Of a stretch of 12,508 nucleotides of DNA, positions 1 to 6,609 are shown in pieces. The translations under genes were made by a program, and so were the position numbers. The DNA comes from an uncultured Flavobacteriales bacterium. GTDB lineage: Bacteria; Bacteroidota; Bacteroidia; Flavobacteriales; Schleiferiaceae. The notes beneath the pieces are model-generated. The model did no database searches. It worked only from the letters and a program-made list of their open reading frames with translations, and had not been told where the DNA came from. Positions within the stretch are counted from its first letter, which is position 1; each line of letters opens with the position of its first letter. The stretch spans positions 1 through 12,508 of the forward strand of contig CAIJMB010000175.1 of the NCBI GenBank assembly GCA_903821715.1, written 5' to 3'.

Positions 1-82
1 CCGGCTCTTGGGCCAATGGGGACTTGTTTCTAGGATTTAATATTTCGCGGGTATTTACCCACGTACAACCAAAAGAACTGCG

Positions 83-739
83 ATGAAGTATGTTTTTGCT
101 GCGTTAAGCTTGGGGCTGTTGGCCTCGTGCACTCATATTCCGCCGGTTCCGGATCCCGATCCTCAACCGTGCGATCCGGGTATCGTGGATTTCACAAACG
201 AAATACTTCCCATGATTCAGTCCAACTGTGCGATGAGCGGCTGCCACGTGGGGCCCAATGCTGCAGACGGAATTAATTTGTCGACTTATGCCGGAATCAT
301 GGACGAGGTTGAGCCCGGAGATCCGGGTGAAAGCGAACTCTACGAAGTGCTCTTCGAGACCGGTGATGACCTCATGCCGCCGCCTCCGATGGCCGCGCTG
401 AATGCCACCCAAAAGGAGCGCATTCGCCTCTGGATCCAGCAAGGTGCCAACGAGACTAACTGTGCGGGCGCGTGCGATTCGACGTCGGCGACGACCTACG
501 CGGCCGTGATTGCGCCCGTGATTCAAACCAACTGCATCGGGTGCCACCAAGGCGCGGGCGCTTCGGGCGGAGTACAATTGACGAACTATTCTGAGGTTTC
601 AGGAGCCGTGACCTATTCAGGCCTTGTCGATGCAGTGAATGGTGTCAACGGACGTTCGCAAATGCCTCCTTCGGGACGCATGAGCGACTGCAATGTGGCG
701 TTGCTTGAACGCTGGGTTCGCGCGGGAATGCCGCAGTAA
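83..739 (+). CDS. Lipoprotein with two c-type cytochrome-like domains
   Basis: Predicted exported lipoprotein of 218 residues. The first 15 residues are a signal peptide ending in the lipobox LLASC, so Cys16 would be lipidated. The mature part contains two similar halves. The first has a CX4CH motif (C49, C54, H55), a later MPPPP with M98 as possible axial ligand, and ends in WIQQGA. The second has a classical CXXCH (C151, C154, H155), MPP with M194, and ends in WVRAGMP. This layout matches the cytochrome c-like domains of secreted proteins in Bacteroidota and Planctomycetes. A further Cys pair (C127, C131) sits in the linker. The inferred role is covalent haem binding and electron transfer at the membrane; the partner is unknown. 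The ATG at 83 puts the signal peptide at the N-terminus. The gene is closed by a hairpin at 759-790 and appears monocistronic. Family assignment is good, substrate unknown. Confidence 0.8.
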   Translation: MKYVFAALSLGLLASCTHIPPVPDPDPQPCDPGIVDFTNEILPMIQSNCAMSGCHVGPNAADGINLSTYAGIMDEVEPGDPGESELYEVLFETGDDLMPPPPMAALNATQKERIRLWIQQGANETNCAGACDSTSATTYAAVIAPVIQTNCIGCHQGAGASGGVQLTNYSEVSGAVTYSGLVDAVNGVNGRSQMPPSGRMSDCNVALLERWVRAGMPQ

Positions 740-758
740 GCATTTAAATTTTTAATGG

Positions 759-790
759 ACGCCCGCCCGGCATTGCGCCGCGGCGGGCGT
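759..790 (+). terminator. Intrinsic terminator after the cytochrome-like lipoprotein gene
   Basis: A nine-base-pair GC-rich stem (ACGCCCGCC at 759-767 with GGCGGGCGT at 782-790) encloses a second four-pair stem (768-771 with 777-780) and a small loop. It is followed by TACTTTT, a short T-run. It starts 20 bases after the stop codon of the upstream gene. The last bases abut the start of lhgO, so it should stop transcription entering from upstream. Confidence 0.7.
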
Positions 791-798
791 TACTTTTG
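791..798 (+). promoter_or_regulatory. Candidate -7 box for lhgO
   Basis: TACTTTTG is an exact match to the Bacteroidota -7 consensus TAnnTTTG and lies 6 bases before the ATG at 805. If used, the mRNA would start at or just before the start codon. No -33 TTG box is evident at the usual spacing, because that position is filled by the terminator hairpin. The T-run of the terminator is part of the same sequence, so the match could be incidental. Confidence 0.3.
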
Positions 799-804
799 GG
801 GCCT

Positions 805-1983
805 ATGGAGCAGTTTGATTTTATCCTTGTCGGCGGCGGAATCGTGGGTGCCGCGGTTTCGTACAAGATTGCCAAGGCCTACCCTGAGGCCAAGGTGGTT
901 TTGATTGAGAAAGAATCCGGACTCGCCCAGCACCAAACGGGCCGCAACAGCGGCGTCATCCATTCTGGACTCTACTACAAGCCCGGATCCCTCAAGGCGC
1001 GCACCTGCCTCGACGGCTACGGTCAAATGCTCGACTTTGCCCGTGAGCACGACGTGAAGCACGAAGTCTGCGGAAAGGTGGTGGCCGCGGTAGGTTCCGA
1101 AGAAGAGACCCGCCTCGAAACGCTACGGCTGCGCGGTGGTGAGAACGGGCTTGAGGGGCTGCGCTACCTTGATTCCGACGAGCTTCGCGAGCGCGAACCC
1201 CAGCTGAATGCGACGAAGGCGCTTCTGGTTCCGCAAACCGGGATCATCCACTATGCCGATGCGGCTGAGGCTATGATCAAGGCGGGGCGCGGAACCCTGC
1301 GCCTGCAGACCACCGTGACCGGATTTACCGCCGAGGGCGTGACTACGAGCCAAGGCGTGGTGCGCGGCAAGCACATCATCGTCTGCGCGGGCCTTCAGAG
1401 CGACCGCCTCGCGCGCCGCGATGGCGTGGATGCGGGCCTTCAAATTGTGCCCTTCAGGGGCGACTACTACGAGCTGAGCCCCCGCGCTCAGGCCAAGGTG
1501 AAGCACTTAATTTACCCCGTTCCGGACCCCAACTTTCCCTTTTTGGGCGTTCACTTCACCCGCATGGTGCATGGCGGTGTCGAATGCGGTCCCAACGCCG
1601 TCTTCAGTTTTGCTCGCGAAGGGTATTCAAAGACGGCATTCAGCGGAGCCGACACTGCGGCTGCCCTCGGGTACGGCGGAACCTGGAAATTGTTCGCCCA
1701 GCACTGGCGCTACGGGTTCGGCGAGTACGAGCGCGCCTTCAGCAAAACCAAATTTCTGAAGGCGCTCCAGCGCTTGATTCCAAGCCTTGAGCTCGAAGAC
1801 CTGCATCCCGGCCGCGCCGGCATTCGTGCCCAAGCCCTGCGCCGCGACGGAACCCTTGAGGACGACTTCGTGCTCCGCCAAGGAGCCCGCGCCTTTCACG
1901 TGCTCAACGCACCGTCACCCGCAGCGACCGCATCGCTCGCCATTGCGGACGAAATCTTGCGGCAAGCGAATTTGGTCGGTTAG
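805..1983 (+). CDS. lhgO: L-2-hydroxyglutarate oxidase
   Basis: FAD-dependent oxidoreductase of the DAO superfamily, 392 residues, the usual size for LhgO. It oxidises L-2-hydroxyglutarate to 2-oxoglutarate, disposing of a side product of central metabolism, normally at the cytoplasmic membrane with electrons passed to quinones. The sequence shows an N-terminal Rossmann motif GGGIVG (residues 10-15), an acidic residue ending the second strand (E35) and the family-typical HQTGRNSGVIHSGLYYKPGS (43-62). The C-terminal part has LHPGRAGIRAQ and a final NAPSPAATASLAIAD segment typical of the family. The ATG at 805 is chosen over an in-frame TTG at 796 because it places the Rossmann motif at the usual distance from the N-terminus and the TTG lies in the terminator tail. 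The stop codon lies inside the downstream repeat. The gene is monocistronic and convergent with the next unit. Confidence 0.92.
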   Translation: MEQFDFILVGGGIVGAAVSYKIAKAYPEAKVVLIEKESGLAQHQTGRNSGVIHSGLYYKPGSLKARTCLDGYGQMLDFAREHDVKHEVCGKVVAAVGSEEETRLETLRLRGGENGLEGLRYLDSDELREREPQLNATKALLVPQTGIIHYADAAEAMIKAGRGTLRLQTTVTGFTAEGVTTSQGVVRGKHIIVCAGLQSDRLARRDGVDAGLQIVPFRGDYYELSPRAQAKVKHLIYPVPDPNFPFLGVHFTRMVHGGVECGPNAVFSFAREGYSKTAFSGADTAAALGYGGTWKLFAQHWRYGFGEYERAFSKTKFLKALQRLIPSLELEDLHPGRAGIRAQALRRDGTLEDDFVLRQGARAFHVLNAPSPAATASLAIADEILRQANLVG

Positions 1984-2240
1984 CAAGGTTGGCAAGGTTG
2001 GCTCGTTAGCTCTCGCGTAACTAGTATCTCGTTTCTAGTTCTAATAAAGGCGTTTGGTTGGCTCCTGCACAAACTTTAAGGGACATCCAGAGCGCCAATC
2101 CTGAGGCGCCGCAGGCACAACAAGTAGCAAGAAACCAGAAGCTAATTGGCCAACGAGCTAGCCTTGCTAACCTCGCCAACCTTACCAACCTCGCCAACGA
2201 GCCAACGAGCCAATCTCAGCTAACCTCGCCAACGAGCTAA
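1978..2240. repeat. Intergenic repeat with long imperfect inverted arms
   Basis: The junction between the convergent lhgO and desuccinylase-family genes is built from short related words. The right part (2148-2240) holds three exact copies of CCTCGCCAAC (2171, 2189, 2224), a tandem GCCAACGA (2193 and 2201), and variants such as CTTGCTAAC and CTTACCAAC. The left part (1978-2010) is the reverse complement of the same pattern (GGTTAGCAAGG, TTGGCAAGG, TTGGCTCG), so about 33 bases can pair imperfectly with 2152-2185 across about 140 bases. A small AACTAG/CTAGTT hairpin (2019-2040) lies between. I see no gene here. It may act as a bidirectional terminator or be a dispersed genomic repeat. Confidence 0.65.
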
Positions 2241-2245
2241 GCTCG

Positions 2246-3250
2246 CTACGCCGGCCATTCGCTCTCACGCCCAATGTGAAAGAGGGCGTCGCCGCGGTGG
2301 ACGAGTGGCATGTTGTTGTGGCCGATGATGAATCCGTCGAAGGGGGCAAAGACTTTGACGGAGTAGGAGTCGTAGGGGTTCCGCACGCGGCCAATGAGCT
2401 CGCCTTCGCTGACGGCTTGGCCGCTTTCGCGTTCGAACGAAAAGAGTCCGCTGGCTTCGGCGCGCACCCAAGTAGTTTGGCTGAGGTGGCGCGAAGCAGA
2501 ATGCTTACCGTGGCGGTCTTTGATTCCGCGAACTTTCGGCGCCTTGTGGGCATACATGCCGAGGCTTGAGAGAAGGCGCTTGGTTCCGCGAATGGCTTCT
2601 TTGACCGAGGATTCTTCGAGGCGCATGCTTTCGCCGCCTTCGAAGACTACGATGGGAACTCCCATTAGGTTACCTTGCGCTCGAAGGGATCCTGGGATCA
2701 ACGAAGAGGCCATCGAAATTGGTGCACCAAATGCTTTTCCATATCGAATGGCCTCAGCGTCTTCGGGGTCGTAGCGGACTTGGGGGTAGTTGGTGCGACT
2801 GGCTCCGCCTGTATGAAAATCGACTGCGAGGTCAATGTGAGGTAGGACTTTGTCGGTCATCGTGTACGCCACCAAACTGGCAAGCGAACCTTGTACGGAT
2901 CCGGGAAAACTGCGGTTGACGTCCTTTCCGTCGGGAACTTCGCGACTGAAGAAGAGAAAACCGTAGACGTTAATGATGGGAATGGCAATGACTGATCCGC
3001 ACGCCAGGTCGTTGAACATTCTAAGGGACATCATGCGGCGAACAGCTTCAATGCCGTTGACTTCATCGCCGTGCAGTCCGCCGCTCAACAGCACGGTCGG
3101 GCCGGGGTTTTCGCTGCGAAACACGTGCACGGGCATATGTATCAGCGTTCCCGACAAAAGGCGGGCGATTTGCAGATCGACAGTTTTGGTGGACCCAGCG
3201 GGAATCACCGTGTCACCCAAAATCATGGGAGCTGCATCGGGATACTTCAT
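2246..3250 (-). CDS. Succinylglutamate desuccinylase/aspartoacylase family protein
   Basis: Zinc-dependent amidohydrolase-type enzyme of the AstE/AspA branch of the M14 carboxypeptidase fold, 334 residues. Expected metal ligands are H60 and E63 in LSGGLHGDEVNG and H146 in VDFHTGG. The substrate-binding DVNRSFPG is at 110-117, and the catalytic glutamate is probably E204 or E207 in VVFEGGE. The C-terminal 80 residues look like the beta-rich biotinyl/lipoyl-like domain common in this family (DSYSVKVFAPFDGFIIG). Members remove an acyl or amino-acyl group from N-acylated amino acids or peptides; the substrate cannot be read from the sequence. Its ATG overlaps the purB stop as ATGA, so it is probably translationally coupled to purB. 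No RimK-type ligase, a frequent partner of this family, is in the window. Confidence 0.85.
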   Translation of the reverse strand: MKYPDAAPMILGDTVIPAGSTKTVDLQIARLLSGTLIHMPVHVFRSENPGPTVLLSGGLHGDEVNGIEAVRRMMSLRMFNDLACGSVIAIPIINVYGFLFFSREVPDGKDVNRSFPGSVQGSLASLVAYTMTDKVLPHIDLAVDFHTGGASRTNYPQVRYDPEDAEAIRYGKAFGAPISMASSLIPGSLRAQGNLMGVPIVVFEGGESMRLEESSVKEAIRGTKRLLSSLGMYAHKAPKVRGIKDRHGKHSASRHLSQTTWVRAEASGLFSFERESGQAVSEGELIGRVRNPYDSYSVKVFAPFDGFIIGHNNMPLVHRGDALFHIGRESEWPA

Positions 3251-4587
3251 TGACCCGTATAGTTCGAGGGCGTAATGGCGCGGAGCTCGGCCTTGACCGA
3301 ATCCGAAACGTTTAACTCGTCCACAAATACGGCGATGGCCTCGGGTGTGATGCGGTCCGCTGTGCGGGTAAGTGCTTTAAGCGCTTCGTACGGCTTAGGG
3401 AAGCCTTCGCGGCGCAAAATGGTCTGGATTCCTTCGGCAACGACTTCCCAGTGGTTTTCGAGGTCGGCAGCGAGTGCGGACTGATTGACCATGAGCTTTC
3501 CGAGGCCGCGTCCGAGGCTGTGGTAGGCCAGGAGCATGTGGCCGAGTGGCATTCCGACGTTGCGCAGCACGGTCGAGTCCGTGAGGTCGCGCTGCAGGCG
3601 GCTGATGGGGAGTTTGGCCGCAAGGTGCTCGAGCCATGCGTTGGCGATTCCGAAGTTGCCTTCAGCGTTCTCGAAGTCGATCGGGTTGACCTTGTGCGGC
3701 ATGGCCGACGAACCGACTTCGTTGGGGTTGATGCGCTGCTTGAAGTAGTCCATCGAGATGTACTGCCACGCGTCGCGTGCAAGGTCAATCAAGATGGTAT
3801 TCAGGCGCTTGAGGCCGTCAAAGTAGGCGGCCATGTGGTCGTAGTGCTCGATTTGGGTAGAGGGGTGGCTGCGCTGCAGTCCGAGGTCCTGACTCAAGAA
3901 CTGATTGCCGAATGCGTGCCAATCGATGCCGGGATAGGCAACACTGTGGGCGTTGAAGTTGCCTGTGGCTCCGCCGAATTTACCTGCGAACGGAACTGCG
4001 TCCAGTAAAGCGAGCTGCTGGCTCAGGCGCTCGCGAAAGACGCGCCATTCTTTTCCCAGTCGGGTAGGCGAAGCCGGTTGGCCGTGGGTACGGGCGAGCA
4101 TGGGGAGGGCGTCCCATTCGTTCGATTGGGCGTCAATTCGCTCGATGATCGCCAAAAGGGCGGGGCGAACGACATCGCGGTGGGCGTCCTTCATCGAGAG
4201 CGGAATCGCCGTGTTATTGATGTCCTGCGACGTGAGTCCGAAGTGGATGAATTCTGCACGGTCGCCCATTCCAAGCGCCTCAAAGCGCTCTTTGAGGAAG
4301 TACTCCACAGCCTTGACGTCGTGGTTGATGGTCGACTCGATTTCTTTAATGCGCACGGCGTCGGATTCGCTGAATTCCGAGTAAATGCGCTCAAGATCAG
4401 CGGCTTGACCGGCGCTCAGCGCAGGAAGACCCTTGAGGTTTTGCGCCGAAAGCGCGATGAAGTAGCGAACCTCTACGAGGACCCGGTAGCGGATCAATCC
4501 GAATTCAGAGAAGAAGGGGCTGAGCTGGGCAGCGTGCTTCTGGTAGCGGCCGTCGAGCGGCGAGAGCGCGTGCAGTGCGGTAATCAT
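3247..4587 (-). CDS. purB: Adenylosuccinate lyase
   Basis: Cytosolic homotetrameric lyase of the fumarase/aspartase superfamily, 446 residues, close in length and pattern to the E. coli-type PurB. It acts twice in purine synthesis, splitting fumarate from SAICAR and from adenylosuccinate. Visible signatures are LDGRY near the N-terminus, TSQDINNTA (119-127), ARTHGQPASPT (165-175) with H168 as the likely general acid, and SSAMPHKVNPIDFEN (293-307), the mobile signature loop with the catalytic serine S294. The start MITALHALSPLDGRY matches where family members begin. It follows the HsdR_N-like gene by 9 bases and overlaps the downstream gene by 4 bases, forming a three-gene unit. A TACCTTTG box within the end of the upstream gene could give purB its own transcript. 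Confidence 0.96.
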   Translation of the reverse strand: MITALHALSPLDGRYQKHAAQLSPFFSEFGLIRYRVLVEVRYFIALSAQNLKGLPALSAGQAADLERIYSEFSESDAVRIKEIESTINHDVKAVEYFLKERFEALGMGDRAEFIHFGLTSQDINNTAIPLSMKDAHRDVVRPALLAIIERIDAQSNEWDALPMLARTHGQPASPTRLGKEWRVFRERLSQQLALLDAVPFAGKFGGATGNFNAHSVAYPGIDWHAFGNQFLSQDLGLQRSHPSTQIEHYDHMAAYFDGLKRLNTILIDLARDAWQYISMDYFKQRINPNEVGSSAMPHKVNPIDFENAEGNFGIANAWLEHLAAKLPISRLQRDLTDSTVLRNVGMPLGHMLLAYHSLGRGLGKLMVNQSALAADLENHWEVVAEGIQTILRREGFPKPYEALKALTRTADRITPEAIAVFVDELNVSDSVKAELRAITPSNYTGQ

Positions 4588-4596
4588 AATGCGTTC

Positions 4597-5061
4597 CTAA
4601 AGCGCAAAGGTACCAAATGCGGGAAGGACCGGAGGAAGTTCGCGGCCGTCCGCCGCAAAAAATCGATCAGTCACCCCATTAGTGAGCCAGCCCCAAGGGG
4701 CTTCGAGCGGAAGGTTGTAGCGCATCCACTGGACGCATACGGCGTCGTTCAACGGAATATGGGGCGCTTTACATTCTACAAGCATCCAGGGCTTGCCTTG
4801 GTGAAAGACTACGGCGTCAAATCGTTTGGGTTGCCCGTGCACGCTGAGCCCGCGCTCGACCGCAATCACTTCAGGAGGGTAGTGGGCCTCGAGGATGGCG
4901 CGTCGCAGAAAGTGCTGGCGCACATACTCTTCGGGGGTTCCGACGACCCATTTGCGGCGCAGCGCGTCCCATAGCCGGCCTTGGGCGTCCGGAATAAGCT
5001 TGGGGTTTGGCCATACTTCGTACTCCACGTCGCAAAGGTGATGTAGATTTGTCGAATTCAT
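4597..5061 (-). CDS. Orphan HsdR_N-type (type I restriction enzyme R N-terminal domain) protein
   Basis: Small protein of 154 residues matching the stand-alone HSDR_N_2 family that is widespread in Bacteroidota. It carries the elements of a PD-(D/E)XK nuclease fold: a helix with PEEYVRQHFLRR (E44/E45), RFDAVVF with D82, then LVECKAP with E96 and K98 as the ExK element, and a later Q111-W-M-R-Y-N helix. WGWLTNG matches the usual strand after it. It lacks helicase and methyltransferase partners, and no hsdM or hsdS is nearby, so it should not be read as a restriction system; its role is unknown. It is the first gene of the unit with purB. Its start codon (5059-5061) shares CATG with the start of the divergent acyltransferase. 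Confidence 0.82.
   Translation of the reverse strand: MNSTNLHHLCDVEYEVWPNPKLIPDAQGRLWDALRRKWVVGTPEEYVRQHFLRRAILEAHYPPEVIAVERGLSVHGQPKRFDAVVFHQGKPWMLVECKAPHIPLNDAVCVQWMRYNLPLEAPWGWLTNGVTDRFFAADGRELPPVLPAFGTFAL
4605..4612 (-). promoter_or_regulatory. Possible internal -7 box for purB
   Basis: Read on the minus strand, TACCTTTG matches TAnnTTTG and lies 17 bases before the purB ATG, inside the last codons of the HsdR_N-like gene. No -33 box is clear. It overlaps codons for GTFAL, so the match may be chance. Confidence 0.2.
5044..5051 (+). promoter_or_regulatory. Candidate -7 box for the acyltransferase unit
   Basis: TAGATTTG is an exact TAnnTTTG match, 8 bases before the ATG at 5060, within the first codons of the divergent HsdR_N-like gene. 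A TTCG at 5017-5020 is the nearest weak -33 candidate, about 23 bases upstream. Transcription would start only a few bases before the ATG. Confidence 0.4.
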
Positions 5062-5820
5062 GAAGAAGATCCGCCGACTGCCCTACCGCGACCCATTTGG
5101 CTACCCACTGTGGGCCAAACGCATGGTGATTTTCTGGTTCGGAACCGTGACGTGGTACCGCCTCAACCGCATCCACCGAACCACGGTTGAGGGCATGGAG
5201 CACCTCAAGGATTTGCCCGACGAGAACGTGCTGTTCGTGAGTAACCACCAGACCTACTTCATGGATGTGGCCTCGATGTTTTTGGCCTTCATGCACTTGC
5301 GCAATGGAATGCCCAATCGAGTAGATCGCCTGTGGCCCGTGGTGAATCCCCGAATGAACTTATTTTTCATCGCGGCCAAAGAGACCATGAAGTCTGGTCC
5401 GCTGCCCCGTTTGCTATCTCTGGCAGGTTCGGTGAGCATCAAGCGCACCTGGCGAGAGGCTGGCAAAGAGGTGAGTCGTGGCGTAGATCCGCGCGACCTA
5501 GACAACATTCGCAAGGCGATTCAAGCGGGTTGGGTGATCACTTTTCCTCAGGGCACTACCAAGCCGTTTGCGCCTGGACGACGCGGAACTGCGCACATCA
5601 TTCGCGACCTGAACCCTACGGTAGTTCCAGTGGTGGTGACGGTTTTCGCCGTGGCTTTGACCGCAAGGGATTGCGGGTTAAGAAACGCCGCGTCGACCTC
5701 AAGTTGCGCTTTAAGGAGCCCCTTCAGTTTGCACCCGATGCGACGCCGCAGCAAATTTTAGATCAAGTGATGGTGGCCATTGAGCAAGTGCGTCCGCCAG
5801 AAACCGCAGTAAATGCGTAA
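5060..5820 (+). CDS. 1-acyl-sn-glycerol-3-phosphate acyltransferase family protein, frameshifted
   Basis: Membrane-associated acyltransferase of the PlsC/LPLAT family, expected to transfer an acyl chain to a glycerophospholipid precursor. Visible motifs are SNHQTYFMD (61-69), where H63 and D69 are five residues apart instead of the canonical four, and TFPQGTTKPFAP (161-172), the variant of FPEGTR. The frame opened at 5060 is good to about 5637 (PTVVPVVV) and then becomes unrelated sequence ending at 5761. The overlapping frame continues exactly as expected (DGFRRGFDRKGLRVKKRR onward) from 5638 to the stop at 5820. One missing base in GTGGTGGTGAC would restore a 253-residue protein of normal length. 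The downstream part is intact and under selection by eye, so this is either a sequencing error or a recent mutation. The gene precedes the MbnP-like gene by 9 bases, and its start overlaps the divergent gene's start. Confidence 0.85.
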
Positions 5821-5829
5821 TTTTCAGCC

Positions 5830-6597
5830 ATGAAGAATATGTGGATTGCCCTGCTTGCAGCGGCTGTTTTGGGAGTGTCCTGTGAGGCAACGTTTCAGGA
5901 GCCAAAGCCGCCGCGCGACGAGCGCAACGTGGTGCTTCGCCACTTTTTTTACTTTAAGAATCAGTTGATTGACACCAATACGACCTATGTGCTAGATGGT
6001 TTTTCAGGCACAGAGGTTCGCTTTACCAACATAGAATTCGCACTAGGGTTCTACCATTTCGAGAACCACCTTGGCGATACAGTATTTCCGGTCAAAGGTG
6101 ACACCACAGTGTTCGCAGTGGAATCCGCTTCAAGTATTTTCGGAGGCTTTACCCGTATTTATCAGATGCCGACCGGAACGTATTCTGGTCGCCACTACTG
6201 GAGAATTGGTTTGGATAGCGCCCAAAATGCGGCGACGTACAGCCCAGAAAGTGGGTTGAATCGATTGAAGCGTTCAACGGGAGGCTACAATGCCATTACG
6301 ATCGAAGGATTATGGAAGAGTCCACTTGATACGTCGCAATCAAAGCCATACAAACCGTTTAAATATGTGGTGAGCTCTGAGGCGATGAATCAACTCGTAG
6401 ACCAACAGATGTCATTTACAGTCAAAAAAGACGACGACATCAACATCAACATTGTGGTTAAGGCTAATTTGCTGCTTGATGGCGCTGACCCTGCAGTCGT
6501 TGATCAGGTAGATATCGATCCGAACAATCCGTTGTTTTTTCCGCTGTTGCCTGCGTTTAAGGCCAATTTCTTGCGGGCCTACCAGATCCAGCTTTAA
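5830..6597 (+). CDS. MbnP-like lipoprotein
   Basis: Predicted lipoprotein of 255 residues: charged-hydrophobic signal peptide ending at Cys18 (LGVSC, a somewhat weak lipobox). The body resembles the MbnP family. It has VVLRHFFYFKNQ early, GTEVRFTNIEFALGFYHF in place of the family's strand around the first Tyr, and later WRIGLDSAQN followed by STGGYNAITIEG, which parallels the usual iGvDs..N and GY.f..iEG pattern. It ends in a beta-rich region (DININIVVKANLLL). Some MbnP relatives are associated with copper or methanobactin, but in Bacteroidota most are uncharacterised, and I cannot see a convincing metal site here. It lies 9 bases after the acyltransferase and 12 before mpl, so it is probably co-transcribed. 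M4 is an alternative start. Confidence 0.6.
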   Translation: MKNMWIALLAAAVLGVSCEATFQEPKPPRDERNVVLRHFFYFKNQLIDTNTTYVLDGFSGTEVRFTNIEFALGFYHFENHLGDTVFPVKGDTTVFAVESASSIFGGFTRIYQMPTGTYSGRHYWRIGLDSAQNAATYSPESGLNRLKRSTGGYNAITIEGLWKSPLDTSQSKPYKPFKYVVSSEAMNQLVDQQMSFTVKKDDDININIVVKANLLLDGADPAVVDQVDIDPNNPLFFPLLPAFKANFLRAYQIQL

Positions 6598-6609
6598 TAT
6601 TTTTTGGGC

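Noticed and set aside
49..60. GGGTATTTACCC palindrome upstream of the first gene as an operator or terminator
   Set aside because: Only four usable pairs with no T-run; cannot be separated from chance.
2058..2240. 60-codon open frame ending in LANLANLTNLAN
   Set aside because: Its C-terminal half is just a translation of the intergenic repeat; no recognisable start context or homology.
2148..2240. Possible CRISPR-like array
   Set aside because: Units are 8-11 bases, directly abutting and variable, with no equal-length spacers and no cas genes.
4078..4974. 298-codon plus-strand open frame across purB and the HsdR_N-like gene
   Set aside because: Antisense shadow of two well-recognised genes in GC-rich DNA.
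4597..5061. Remnant of a type I restriction-modification system
   Set aside because: The length and ends fit the complete stand-alone family; no hsdM, hsdS or helicase parts nearby.
5630..5645. Programmed ribosomal frameshift in the acyltransferase gene
   Set aside because: No slippery heptamer, and no reason for shifting in this family; a lost base is simpler.
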